Shown in pieces: positions 23,359 to 35,001 of a stretch of DNA of 64,000 nt. Where the stretch lies: positions 120,034,501 through 120,098,500 of the forward strand of contig CM032233.1 in the NCBI GenBank assembly GCA_019009955.1, read 5' to 3'. The DNA comes from Riptortus pedestris (lineage: Eukaryota > Arthropoda > Insecta > Hemiptera > Alydidae). Made by a program: the position numbers and the translations under genes. The notes under the pieces were generated by a model. It did no database searches. It had not been told where the DNA came from and worked only from the letters and a program-made list of their open reading frames with translations. How positions within the stretch are numbered: the first letter of the stretch is position 1; every line of letters begins with the position of its first letter.

Positions 23359-23505
23359 TTTTTAGCAGTTTTCCCTTAAGGGAAATCAGCTATTGAGGTT
23401 GTACTCATGACGCGATTTTCGAAATTTTTCTTCAAATGTCCATCGATCCTACCCAGGAGATGACGAAAATGAGGTCCGTTCAAAATTATATATATATATT
23501 TATAT
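23359..23505 (+). repeat. HL 5'-end fragment between two Helitron pieces
   Basis: A well-preserved 5' end: TTAGCAGTTTTCCCTTAAGG, ATCAGCTATTGAGGTTGTAC, CATCGATCCTACCCAGGAGA and GAGGTCCGTTCAAAATTATA, with a short TA-rich core. It lacks everything 3' of the core. Confidence 0.85.
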
Positions 23506-23515
23506 TTATATATTT

Positions 23516-24422
23516 ATAACGGCTGAACCGAATTTTATGAAACTTGGAATGTATATTACTACTAACTCAACTTAGACTTTGGGCTATAATAATATCCTCT
23601 GAGACGAACAGGAGTGGGGGTTATAAGGGAAGCCAGAAATAAAAAATAGCGATATTTCGTTTCCTATAGGTTTTTCGCAAATATGAACATAACAAAAGTT
23701 GTTTATTTAGTTATTTAGAGTAACTTTTAATATATACACTTTTTTCTTATACCGAATTATAAACAAGATATACACTATAAACTAAAGCGGGAGTCAACTA
23801 TTTCCTTGGGCGCTAACAATTAAACCGAACTTAAAAACTCGGTATGTCAATTAGCATTAATTCTTCCATGATTATAAGCTATATTAAAATTTTTAGGTTA
23901 GAACGGGAGTGGGGGTTATAAGGGAGGCCTGAAATAAAAATTCGCGATATTTCATTGTCTATTTTGTTTTCGACAAACATGCAAATAACAAAAGTTGTTT
24001 ACTTTGTTATTTAGATTAACTTTTGTTTTATACATTTCTCCAGGAACAATGTGTGGAGCAAGTAATTTGCTTTGAAATATTGATAGCGCTCAACAATACA
24101 TTCTAATTTGAACTATGAGGTACCTCACCTGGAATAATTAATTCAAATCTATGTTAATATTTTGTCCGTAATCTATGCATAATGCACAGGAGACGGGAAA
24201 TATGACAATATAACAAAATATGAAATATGACAATTTGGAGGACAGTGAAGACTTACACAAAAAAAATAATTTGATTATTAACAAATGCCAACAACGGGTA
24301 TTAACCCTAAACACTGGGACGGGTAAATGTGAAAATACTTTGCAAAGTAAAGTTTTGCCAAAAAAATACCATCACCATTCAGCCTCAAATCAATTCCCGG
24401 GCGAAGCCGGGTATCTGAGCTA

Positions 24423-24423
<1 letters not shown>
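23516..24423 (+). mobile_element. Helitron-like copy, 3' part with intact CTAG end
   Basis: Resumes at ACGGCTGAACCGAATTTTAT, a position already passed in the previous piece, so it is a second copy and not the continuation of 22259-23358. It includes ACAATGTGTGGAGCAAGTAA and ends with CCCGGGCGAAGCCGGG and TATCTGAGCTAG (CTAG at 24420-24423), then TGTATATA. Confidence 0.78.
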
Positions 24424-24460
<37 letters not shown>

Positions 24461-25455
24461 CCTTTTTTTTTTCGAAAATCAGATCATGAGTACAACCTCA
24501 ATAAATGAAGAAATCTGCTAAAATGGTTAAAAAAAAGACAAATTATTTTGTTCAAAATTATTCTGTTTCTACCTGGTGGGTCATTAGCGGACTAAAACTA
24601 TGTCTGACACGCTGGGGCGGCGTAAACGCAGCAGATTTACTTTGGGTTCGTATGCCACGCTAGTTATCCCTTCTCACTATATATTTCATATTTCTAGGTA
24701 AAATCCAGATGAGTAGAAGTAAAGGACAACTGAAGGTGGAAAACAAAAAGTACTAATAACTCTTATACTAGTAATTGAATTACGAAAAAATCGATAGAAC
24801 AATAAATATAATGTATCAATAGTTCAAATCCCCATGTCTATATCCCCCCCCCCAATTCCTTGCCAATGAATTGTTGAATGGAGTAGTTAATTTTCGAGTA
24901 TGGTATATATGAAATTATATCTATACATACACTTGACTGTTGCCACAATTTTAGTCTTATTATTGCCAAACAAGATATATGAGGATTTTATTTAAAACTA
25001 AAGATCATGTCCGTTAACGGCTGAAATGGGAACGGCGAAAGAGGTTTTAGGAGGTGGATTAAGAAATATCCCAATTATTATACAACGATTCGAAAAATCG
25101 TATTAAACACAATCTTATTCCAAATGTATGTGGCATAGGTGAAATAAACATAAAATCTGAAATGATCACGTCACCAAACTACATACATGTACCTCAAACA
25201 GTAAAAGTTCAATGAAAACAATATTTTGTATTTAAGCTTTTAATAAAATGTTTCACGATGTAAAAACTTATTCTTAATATGGGAGAGGTAGGAGAGGGTG
25301 TTTACTGAAAATTCTAAATTTAAACATGCAAATATCATCTTTAATATTCAAGATAGAGAATGAATATATATATCAACTTTTATAGAACATTGCATTTGAA
25401 ATAGGATTGAGGTTGCATAAATTTTCGATCCGACGTATAAGAATAGTTATTGATA
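24424..25455. repeat. cluster of HL fragments in mixed order
   Basis: Minus-strand 5' block (24424-24519: TCAGATCATGAGTACAACCT), minus-strand 3' terminus (24596-24640: CTGACACGCTGGGGCGGCGT), plus-strand block (24963-25136: ATCATGTCCGTTAACGGCTG) and minus-strand block (25180-25455: TTCAAGATAGAGAATGAATA). None makes a full copy. Confidence 0.7.
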
Positions 25456-25509
25456 GATAATAAGGAACAAATTTCATTACATTATTAAATAAATATCAAT
25501 GACCTGTGT

Positions 25510-25516
<7 letters not shown>

Positions 25517-25572
<56 letters not shown>
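25517..25572. repeat. (TA)n microsatellite
   Basis: About 28 TA units outside any HL copy that I can recognise. Confidence 0.9.
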
Positions 25573-25576
<4 letters not shown>

Positions 25577-26520
25577 GCGATTGGACAGATATTGGAGGGA
25601 AAGAGAAATGAAAGGTAGATCTGCCTGGAGAGGTTAGATATTTTAATTCTAAACCTTTGGAAAGATTGGAGCCAAGTCAGCAGATCTTGAAATTTAATCA
25701 GGCCTCTTCACGGATAGTTTCCATCTACCATTGCAAAAGAAATGAGCATTTTTGTTCCTTATTTTTAAATTTAATAATATATAAATGGCATTGTGACTCC
25801 AATTTACTCTATCCAGTGGTCTCGTTCTCTTGAATACTGCTGGGGGACACCGAGAATTGTAATTCCAAGATATGAGTCCGTTTGTTATTAAAAATGAAAT
25901 TCCTTTTCTTTTCATTCTTTTTTTTTTCTATTTTTCTTAAATAGAGAGAATTTAAGAAAATTAAAATAATCTAATGAATATGCAGTTATAAAATAAACAG
26001 AAATTTTAATAACATGTAATTATTCAGACTTGAAATGGGCTAAAATAACTGCAATTCCAATAGACACTAGACAGCCAAAATGTTGATTGATTAGCAATTC
26101 AAATTTTAACATCTATGTGTACTTGAGCAAAGTATTATTTCAAGCTGGCGATTCAGAAATTCGAATTATATTTCATCATAAAACTGAAATACTTATAAAT
26201 CATTGGGTTTTTGGCATAATACATTTTTTTTTTCACTGATGGAAATGAAGATTTTTCTTCCTTAAATTCACAGTTAAATTTTACATTTTTTTTTATTGAG
26301 AAAAATACATTTTTCGAAACGTCGGTAAAAGTGCTGTCATATATTTTTACCATTTTAATTGCCAATACCCGTAGGGAATAATGATAGAATATAATAAATT
26401 TTAGAATATGAATTTTCGGAGATAAACCTTTTCCATAATATTGTACTTTAAAGTACAAGGCTTATTTTAATTAATAAAACATGAGATCCTCTGATATCTA
26501 AATGTTACAAATAAACATTC
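25573..26520. other. no gene recognised
   Basis: Two minus-strand frames of 73 and 101 codons (25694-25915, 26153-26458) have no recognisable domains and are A+T-driven. No repeats noted. Confidence 0.45.
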
Positions 26521-26628
26521 TACTTTTCCTTAAGGGAAATTGAGGTCGTACTCATGACGAAATTTTCGAAACATTTTTTCAAATTGCCACCTATCCTACC
26601 TAGGAGATGACGAAAATGACGTCCATTC

Positions 26629-26698
<70 letters not shown>

Positions 26699-27400
26699 CT
26701 ATATTTGGCTCTTACCGCTCTAGCGGTCGTAATTATTGTTTGATCGTTAACAAACTCGATATTTCATCGCTTTATGTATAACGAAAGATCCAGTTCGTTA
26801 ACAGCTGAAATCAGGCCAGGAGGAGGGGTATTTTAGAGGAGGAGAATTTTGAATTCAAAATATCTCCGTTACTATAAGTCGGATCTAAAATGTGTATAGA
26901 ATGAATCGTATTGCAAATTAAATGTACTATAAATATTGTCATATACATTTATTATTTATCTCGAATATTAACCAAGATATTTGCATTTTTCAGTTATCAG
27001 ACTTCAGCAAACCCCCACTTCTACTCATGTTACATTAACAATACTCTGTTATAAAATAAACCACCATTATGCGAAGTTTAATTACCAAATATTGCTTTCA
27101 AGAGAATTTTATTGTACGAGATACATGCAAATATATTCTGGTGAACCCCTCCCCCTTCCAATGTTCTTGGATTACCAAAATCTGCTTGATTGAGATAAAA
27201 AATTATTCTGATTCATTATAAATGACAGTACTTGTTTACATTTCAGGTGATTCCCGTCGGGAGGCTACTAAAATTGACTGGAATATTTCTTATTACCGTT
27301 TGTATTTATTCACTTAATATTCACGGTGGCGTTCTGTTACCAGTATGTAGATTTATATATTTTTAAACGTCACGAGGGAAGCCTGCTTAGCAATTGCACT
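26521..27400 (+). repeat. HL repeat, near-complete long form
   Basis: Palindrome end (TTTTCCTTAAGGGAAATTGA), 5' block with a small deletion, a TA core of about 60 bases (26636-26697), CTCTTACCGCTCTAGCGGTC, the long cassette with CAAACCCCCACTTCTACTCA and a C-run, and a worn 3' end (GGGAAGCCTGCTTAGCAATT). A segment of the cassette around CAGTACTTG|TTTACATTTCAGG appears to have been deleted. Confidence 0.88.
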
Positions 27401-28309
27401 GACTACATTTTCTAATTATTTTCTTAGACAGCCCGGAAGTGCTTCTACACTGTAGAAAATGGGATGCGAAAATTGGATAATGCAGTGGAATAAGTGCCGG
27501 ATGTCAATCATGGTATTATTACAGTCGAGGTAGATTTCTAGTGCATTCATGGGACATAGTATTAGCTAGCAGTTTTGGACTTGGGTGAGTTAAAAAATCA
27601 GCGACTGATCCGTGTTTCAAATAATTTCATGTAATGGCAGCCGCTTGTGATTCTGCCAACGTTTGCTCCGCAGATGTAGTTGACAATATATTCTGGGCCC
27701 TTAGAGTTGCGCTAATTGGATAATGCAGTCGACTAACTGAGGAGCTTAATCATGGCCTTATTATCATTGAGGCAGATTTTTAGTGAGCATGGAGGAGCAA
27801 TGAGGGAAGGGAGGAGACCCTCAGAGAGGGGGATGGTATAAATATTTAGAAGGGGGCGATCCTTCCCCCGAACGTGATCGGCTCTCTGATCAACCCACAC
27901 TATTTCCCCACAACCAATATACTTTAACTTCTTTTAGATAGTTTTATAAAATATTAATCAATTTATAGTGGAAGCGTGACCCCCTTTTCATGTTTTTATA
28001 CGTTCAATATATGTGGTGTATATTCTGGTAAATGGGAATGGGCGACAGAAGATGGTACTATTGCTGTATCAATACTTACCCTTAGTATACAGTCCCTGTT
28101 GAAAGATATTTGATACTATAATTCTATCGACAGCTTTAGAATTAAGAAGTCAACAAATTTCTTAACAAATAATCTATTTTCGTTCCTAATAAAAATGGAA
28201 TTTCAGAAAGCTTTAATTCATAAATTCAATACAACAATTCGATAGATGTAGTCAAATTTTCAAGTGCCTTTACTTTTTTTTTATAGATTCTCACAAGCCA
28301 CAACTCATA
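27401..28309. repeat. non-coding stretch with an 80-bp direct repeat
   Basis: Two diverged copies of an 80-bp unit lie at about 27470-27550 and 27714-27795 (both start AATTGGATAATGCAGT and contain TCAATCATGG or TTAATCATGG). The remainder has no recognised feature. Confidence 0.55.
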
Positions 28310-28941
28310 TACCGATAGATAGATAGATATATTTTATTGGCTAATGTTTACATATTTTAGCCTGAGTCTGGCCCATGTAGTGTTAGTAATCTTACTAATA
28401 ATATAAAAAAAATATATTCAAGAACTGATGACATAATATTAACCTACTACGTACATAAAATAATACATTTTTTTAAATAAATGTTTTCAAGTAGTACTTA
28501 AACTTCTAAAATACTTATAAACTTAATCTGATTAGTACTATTTAAACAATCTTATTTATTTATATTTATCTATTTGTTTACTGTGATCTGTAAATTGACC
28601 TCGTTGGAAGTTTCTATATTATAGTGTTTAATTATCAAGACGATTGTATATACTATGTCGCTCTCTAGTGGCATGGAAAGGAATAAGTCCAGTTTATGAA
28701 AGCCCTCAATGTGAAGAATATTTTCCAGGGACATTAAGTCATCACTTGTGGCTATAAACGTCTTCACGTATTGCTCCCTATGATAGCTGTATTGTGAACA
28801 TTGCAATAATAAATGTTTTAATCCTCCCGATATAAATTTCCTGTATAATGACAGACACTTCTGTGAAAAGGGATTGTATGATGAACTATATACTATATTG
28901 ATGTCGGAGGAAAATATGTGACTTGTTGCTTGTTCTAACAT
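28310..28941 (-). pseudogene. C-terminal fragment of an I/CR1-like LINE ORF2
   Basis: An open minus-strand frame of 123 codons (28941-28570) contains GGLKHLLLQCSQYSYHREQY, followed by LENILHIEGFHKLDLFLSMP. The pattern H.LL.C..Y...R..., then a leucine-rich tail, is typical of the extreme C-terminus of I/CR1/Jockey-group LINE ORF2 proteins. The upstream C.C half of the motif is not visible. To the left an A+T-rich tail ends at GATAGATAGATA (28313-28328), a plausible LINE tail microsatellite. No target duplication was identified. Confidence 0.5.
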
Positions 28942-29150
28942 TTTTTTTTATTTGCTAAGAAATGCGTTTCGCACGAGATATCGCTAAAGTATATATTGTA
29001 TAAGGTCCGTCAGCATGGGCTGCGTAAACTAAGCATATTTTTATTGTGAAGTTTAACAATAGATGAATCCACATACTGGTAACACACCACCACCGTGAAT
29101 ATTAAGTCAATCAATACAAACGTAATAAGAAATATTTCAGTCAATTTTAA

Positions 29151-30265
29151 CCCTCGGTCGGGTGCGTCAAGAATATTCCGCCTTCGGGCGCGTGTATCTC
29201 AGAGATACAACCTCAACCGTTTTTACGGAAATACAGTTTTTTAATATATATTTTGCACTAAAATGTTCAGTGAGTAATTAGAAATCATAACAGAGGAAGT
29301 ATTTGTTTGAAAGAAGTAAATCATTTTCAAAATTGACACGTACTATAATAAAAAAAATCATGGTAGATAATATAATCAAGTTGGTTATAGATTCATTGTT
29401 ATTAAAACCCTGGACGATAATTTTTAAAATATAATTAAAACATACAAATACCAAAAGAAATAGTTTAAATGCACATGTCTTAATTATTCATAATTCACTT
29501 CAGTTTGTGAACAATATAAACAAAATATCTAAATATAACTTCATTCGAAAATAAGTAGCACGAAATCACTTTTAGATAAGACTTATTAAAAATCATCTAA
29601 ATTTTAATGTACCAATCCTTTTAAAAATACCAGTTTAATTATTATCTCTTTTGCAGAGCCACATTACAATTAGGACAAAGCATGGAACTATGTTGTAAAC
29701 AAATTTTGCTTTTGCAAATCTCACAAGAGTAATGAGTAAACCTACATTTCTTTTCAGTTTTGCTTGGTTCACATCATTTTCTTTAGTTCGTTGTAGTGGA
29801 GGGACTTTTTTAATGCTGTTCTGTACTTGAGTTCAATGTATGGTTCAATGAGCCTCTGTACTCGTCAAGTTTCGTCCTTATTTCGGTTGGTAAGCGTCTA
29901 GTGTTGTCACTGCGACGTACAATATTTTCTTGTACAAGTTCTTCTGAAAACTCGTGTATGAGCAAAATAATAGAAAACTTGGTTTATATAATTCCATTCA
30001 ATAAAGAGAAGCTTAATTGACGTATATATTTATGAAATACAGATTTCAAAAAAACTTACGAGATCGGGCGCGTGGTATCTAGGAGATTAAACTGAATGAC
30101 ATGTGAAACACACGACTCTATCAAACACAGTGACACTACTGACCTTGAGGTGGAGTCCAATACATTACATAACTCGAAGCACTACACCACCACTCTCTGC
30201 TAGGAGGAGTGGTAAATATTTATCTAGAAACCGTGTATCTGAGAGATCACGCGCCCGACGGAGGG
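29151..30265 (-). mobile_element. P1: piggyBac-like element, internally deleted
   Basis: A 1,115-bp element flanked by TTAA (29147-29150, 30266-30269). The termini are CCCTCGGTCGGGTGCGTC and the complement of CACGCGCCCGACGGAGGG, 18 bases with three mismatches. A motif CGGGCGCGTGTATCTCAGAG (ending ATAC) lies at 29185-29208, recurs at about 30065-30088 and is part of the right terminus (about 30230-30261). The transposase C-terminus remains on the minus strand. Excision in silico restores a continuous HL repeat, which confirms the boundaries. Confidence 0.93.
29642..29955 (-). pseudogene. C-terminal fragment of a piggyBac transposase
   Basis: The minus strand encodes EELVQENIVRRSDNTRRLPT followed by EIRTKLDEYRG, then after a stop/frameshift CEPSKTEKKCRF, YSCEICKSKICLQH and MLCPNCNVALQKR, ending at the TAA at 29644-29642. 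The last part is the cysteine-rich C-terminal domain of piggyBac transposases (paired C..C and C..H zinc ligands), which binds the terminal repeats. The linker between the two pieces is broken. The DDD catalytic core is absent. Position at one end of a TTAA-flanked element fits the family layout. Confidence 0.85.
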
Positions 30266-30995
30266 TTAATAACCTCCCAACGGGAAACTTCTGAAATGTA
30301 AATAAACAGGTCTGCTAACCTCTCACTGGAAGGAATAACAACTACGGAAATATATTAGAATATAATTCATTAATTTTATTGAAAACTATTTACTACATCT
30401 AGAGCTGTAATTTATAATGAATCAGAATAATTTGTATCTCAATCAATCAAATTTTAGTAGTCCAAGAACATAAGACGGGGCGGGTGGGTCACCAGAATAT
30501 ATTTGCATGTATCTCGTATAATAAAAGTCTCTTGAAAACAATATTTGGTATTTAAGTTACAAATAATGGGTTTATTATATATCGGAGTACTGTTTATGTA
30601 ACATGAGTTGAAGTGGGGTCTTTAAGAAGGCTGGAAACTGGAAATATCTCGGTTAATATTCATAAAAGGGAAATGTATATAATAATATTTATAGTGCATG
30701 TAATTTGCAATAAGATAGGTTTTATACAATTTTTCAAAGATTTTTGTGAATCTCCCTCTAACCCCTCCCCCCCCCCTCCTCCTTCCACTGGTCCGATTTT
30801 TGCCAATAACGAGCTTGATCTTCGTTTTTACATAAAACGATTAAATATCAGGATTGGTAACGATTAAACAATAATTCCAACCACTAGAGCCGTCATCTCC
30901 TGGGTAGGATTGATGGACATTTGAAGAAATTTTCTGAAAATGTCGTAATAAGTATGACCACAATAGCTGATTTCCCTGAAGGAAATCTGCTAAAA

Positions 30996-31216
30996 CAAAT
31001 GATAATGTGAGGTCAATGTGAACTAACTACAATGTTAGAGGGGGAGGGGGTGGGGAAATTGCTGCGGCTACTAGTTTTGTCGAAGTTGTTGAGCACATTA
31101 GTATCTACTAGAAGGTAGTACAGATTTCAATTCAATTATTTGTAATATACTAGACAAGCTTTGCTGCGAAAACTCAAGAGGCCTTTATTGTTCTAAATAG
31201 AAAGAGTTTAAAAATT
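30996..31216. other. spacer between two HL copies
   Basis: Contains a G-rich stretch (about 31038-31055) and nothing else that I recognise. Confidence 0.5.
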
Positions 31217-31673
31217 AAAAAGTCCGCCACGCAGGGGCTGCGTAAACTAAGCAGATTTCCCACGTGACGTTTTACAATAGAGAAATTTCACGAGAGCCGA
31301 GCAGTTAATGAAACGGTCGAACTAGCTTTTGGCGGGAAAGACACTTCGTCCATCAGCCGCCCAGATTTAATAAAAATGCAAATATCTCGGTTAATATTCA
31401 AGATAGAGAATAAATGTATAGAACAATATTTATAGTAAATTTAATTTGTAATAAGATTGATTCTGTACAATTTTTCGATCCGACGAATAGTAACGGGGAT
31501 ATTTCGAATTTTTGAAAATCCTCCCCTCTAAACCACCCCTCCCCGTGGTCCGATTTCAGCCATTAACGAAATTGATCTTTTTTTTTTTACATAGAACAAC
31601 TAAATATTGAGTTTGGTAACGATCAAACAAAAATTGCGACCGCTAGAGCGGTAACAGACAAATATCTATATAT

Positions 31674-31715
<42 letters not shown>

Positions 31716-31837
31716 TTGAACGGACCTTATTTTCGTCATCTACTAGGTAGGATCGATGGACAATTGAAGAAAAATTTCGAAAATTCCGTCATAGTACAAC
31801 CTCAATAGCTGATTTCCCTTAAGGGAAATCTGCTAAA
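31217..31837 (-). repeat. HL repeat, complete short form (reference copy, minus)
   Basis: Both ends are intact. The 3' terminus reads AAAAGTCCGCCACGCAGGGG, then AAACTAAGCAGATTTCCCAC; the 5' end reads GATTTCCCTTAAGGGAAATC then TGCTAAAA. The TA core is at about 31668-31710. Length 621 bp. It carries the short cassette (GGTCGAACTAGCTTTTGGCG). Confidence 0.95.
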
Positions 31838-32189
31838 AGGAATGTTCAAATAAAGCGTAAAATGATATATATATATATATTTTAAAAAAATTACACTGTC
31901 AAAGAATAAAGAATGAACAACACAAAATTATAAGTCTTTGGATAATTAATAAATAACGAATTGAAGCAGAGTTCGCACAAAAAGAACGAAGCACTAATAG
32001 ATACAACAACGAGGGTAAGCGATTAATTTTACACACTAACCGAAAGGTTATTGTGAGTTTGCTCGCAGTGTAGCCACTTTAGAATTAAATAGTTTTAGGT
32101 TAAATAGTTTCTGGCAACACTGTCACTGAGACCACGTGGCAATTAGTAGGGGTTAGGTTAAGGGTTGTTATAGAGCAGGCCAACCTGCT

Positions 32190-32240
<51 letters not shown>
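31838..32240. other. no gene; two (TA)n tracts
   Basis: A+T-rich sequence with TA runs at 31866-31880 and 32196-32240. No frame or repeat recognised between them. Confidence 0.5.
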
Positions 32241-32243
<3 letters not shown>

Positions 32244-32356
32244 AATATATTCGACTTCATTTTCGTCATCTTCTATGTAAGATAGATGGACATTTGTAGA
32301 CATTTTTCGAAAATGCTTCAAAGTTTATTTCCCAGAAGGGGAATAATACTAAACAA
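32241..32356 (-). repeat. worn HL 5'-end fragment
   Basis: CATTTTCGTCATCTTCTATG, GATAGATGGACATTTGTAG and a degraded palindrome (TTATTTCCCAGAAGGGGAAT) follow a TA run. Confidence 0.65.
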
Positions 32357-32641
32357 ATGATGCAACGAAGGTACGTCTTGCAGGTTTGCCTATCCAGACA
32401 CTAGCATTGGCGGACTATGAACATAGTTTGTAAAGAAGAAAAGTAAATCATATGAATCCTATGTTCCGTAAAATATCAAGAATGCCCTATTTTATGTTAC
32501 AAATGTGAAAAAAAAAAAATCCATTCAAGTAAGTAATTTTCGTTTGTTAAGTCAAGCGAACTAAGTAATTTTGGCTTAATAACTCACAGAGATATTAGAA
32601 ATTACACAGTTGTTGCTTTTGAGGTACTAGCGACTTTAGAA

Positions 32642-32834
32642 CAATTTCTTCAAATATCCATCGATTCTACCTAGGAGATAACGAAAAATGTTACATATAG
32701 TAATATAAGTTTCGCACTTGGGAATTCTTCCTAGTATACTGTGATCCTGCTTGAAAGACTTTTAGCCCCTTAAGGAAAATCAGCTATTGAGGTTGTACTC
32801 ATGACGCGATTTTTGAAAAATATCTTCAAATGTC

Positions 32835-32840
<6 letters not shown>
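32642..32840 (+). repeat. two short HL 5'-end pieces
   Basis: 32642-32690 keeps TTTCTTCAAATATCCATCGA and CTACCTAGGAGATAACGAAA. 32759-32840 keeps TTTTAGCCCCTTAAGGAAAA and TCAGCTATTGAGGTTGTACT up to TCCATCGA, then (TA)n. The second piece borders the Helitron-like copy. Confidence 0.7.
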
Positions 32841-32896
<56 letters not shown>

Positions 32897-32897
<1 letters not shown>

Positions 32898-33962
32898 TAG
32901 CTCAGATACCCGGCTTCGCCCGGGAATTGATTTGAGGCTGAATGGTGATGGTATTTTTTTTGGCAAGGCTTTACTTTGCACAATATTTTGACATTAACCC
33001 GTCCCAGTGTTTAGGGTTAACACCTGTTGTTGGCATTTCTTAATAATAAAATTAATTTTTTATGTAAATCTTCACTGTCCACCAAATTGTCATATTTCCC
33101 GTCTCCTGTGCATTATACATATACACTCCCATTCTAACCTTAACATTTTAATATAGCTTATAATCATGGAAGAATTAATGCTAATTGACATACCGAGTTT
33201 TTAAGTTCGGTTTAATCGTTATCGCCCAATGAAATAGCTGACTCCCGCTTTAGTTTATAGTGTATATCTCGTATTTACTTTGTTAAAAGACAAAAATGAA
33301 TATCACGAAAGTTACTCTAAATAACAAAATAAACAACTTTTGTTATGTTCATATTTGCCGAAAAACGAATAGAAAACGAAATACCGCTATTTTTAAATTC
33401 AGGCCTCCCTTACAACCCCCACTCCTGTCCGTCCCTAGAAATGTTAGTATGGCTTATTATAAGGAAGGCGTTAGTGCTAATTCACATACCAAGTTTGGTT
33501 TAGTTCGGTTGAGTTTTTTGTGCCAAATAAAATTGTTGACTTCCGCAGTAGTTTTTAACGTATAACTCATTAATACTTAAGTATACGACAAAAGTGTATA
33601 TAAGAAACGTTACTCCAAATAACAAAATAAACAACTTTTGTCATGTGCATAATTGCTGAAAACCAATAGGAAACGAAATATTGCTATTTTTAATTTCAGC
33701 CCTCCCTTATAACCCCCACTCCTGTTCGTCTCAGAGAATATTAACATAGCCTAAAGTCTAAGTTGGGTTAGTAGTAATATACATACCAAGTTTCATAAAA
33801 TTCGGTTCAGCCGTTTATGAGTGAAAAGGTAACAAACAAACAAATAAACAAACAGACACGAAAGAAACAAAATGCAGTTATGTTGTCTATGACATGTGAA
33901 ACGAAAAGTTATCTTGAAATTTCGCGAAAAAAATCAATGTACAGACAGAGGTTACAATTTTA
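32897..33962 (-). mobile_element. Helitron-like non-autonomous element, complete copy
   Basis: Reverse copy: CTAG at 32897-32900, the stem CCCGGCTTCGCCCGGG, then the family sequence back to ACAGACAGAGGTTACAATTT at 33960. TA-rich sequence lies on both sides. It has diverged internal repeat units (about 33380-33440 and 33690-33740). The 66-codon frame at 33817-34017 lies on its 5' end and is not a gene. Confidence 0.78.
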
Positions 33963-33989
33963 TATTTATATAGAGATACAGACACATCG

Positions 33990-34376
33990 AAACTCGATAT
34001 ATAAGTGTTCTAACTAAAAAGAAAGAATCGAGTTCGTTAATGGCTGAATTCGGATTGAGGGGAGGTGGGGTTCAGAGGGGAGGAATTTCGAAAATTCTTA
34101 ATATCTCCGTTATTATGCGTCGGATCGAAAAATTGTAGAACCATTCTTACGCTCTAGACGTCGCAATTATTGCTTACCAATCTCGTTACCAATGTCGATA
34201 TTTAGTCCTTTCATGTAATAAGTAAGACCTAGTTCGTTATTTGCTGAAATCGGACCTGTGAGAAGGGAGTGTTTAGAGGAGGAATTTCGAAAATTCTAAA
34301 TATCTCTGTTATAAGTCTATAAATGTTGTTTTGTACATGTTTTCATTATCGTTAATACTAACCGAGATAAATGCGT
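33990..34376 (+). repeat. two overlapping HL internal fragments
   Basis: 33990-34150 and 34150-34376 both cover the block after the TA core (AGTTCGTTAATGGCTGAATT; AGTTCGTTATTTGCTGAAAT). The second repeats the first, so two truncated copies are joined head to tail, directly before a complete copy. Confidence 0.75.
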
Positions 34377-34498
34377 TTTTAGCAGATTTCCCTTAAGGGA
34401 AATCAGCTATTGAGGTCGTACTCATGACGCGATTTTTGAAAAATTTCTTCAAATGTCCAACGATCCTACCCAGGAAATGACGAAAATGAGGTACGCTC

Positions 34499-34537
<39 letters not shown>

Positions 34538-35001
34538 TGTTAACGCTCTAGCGGCCAAAATGTTTGTTTGGTAGTTACCAAACTCGAAATTTAATCGTTT
34601 TATGTAAAAAGAAAGATCAAGTTCGTTAATGGCTGAAATTGGACCAGCGGAAGGGGGGGTTTAGAGGGGAGGAATTTTGAAATTCGAAATATCTCCGTTA
34701 TTATGCGTCGGATCGAAAAATGGTAAAGAATCGATCTTGTTGAAAATTAAATTTACTGTAAATATTGTTCTATACATTTATTCTGTATCTTGAATATTAA
34801 CCGAAATATTTGCAATTGTATTGTGTGAGTGGTCGGCAGGAGTCGGCGATGTTCGGGACTTTCCACCGAGAGCTAGGACGGCCATTTCCGTAACTACTGC
34901 CGTCCTTACTACTACTGCCGTTATTAGTAGGCAGATTTCTCTATTGTAAAATCACGTGGGAAATCTGCTTAGTTTACGCAGCCCCTGCGTGACGGACTTT
35001 T
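34377..35001 (+). repeat. HL repeat, complete short form (reference copy, plus)
   Basis: 5' end TTTTTAGCAG then GATTTCCCTTAAGGGAAATC; conserved block with CTCATGACGCGATTTTTGAA and ATCCTACCCAGGAAATGACG; TA core 34504-34534; GTTAACGCTCTAGCGG; ATATCTCCGTTATTATGCGT; short cassette (CGGGACTTTCCACCGAGAGC); 3' end CACGTGGGAAATCTGCTTAG, CGCAGCCCCTGCG hairpin and GACGGACTTTT. Length 625 bp. This copy defines the family layout used in this annotation. Confidence 0.95.

Larger units (their letters stand above)
29001..30995 (-). repeat. HL repeat, full-length long form split by a piggyBac-like element
   Basis: From the 3' terminus (AAGGTCCGTCAGCATGGGCT, GTAAACTAAGCA) to the 5' palindrome end (GATTTCCCTGAAGGAAATCT, GCTAAAA). 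The insertion at 29151-30265 lies in TTAA within TTTTAATAACCTCCC. Without it the copy is about 0.88 kb. The TA core is missing: CACTAGAGC is joined directly to CGTCATCTCCTGGG. Confidence 0.92.
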
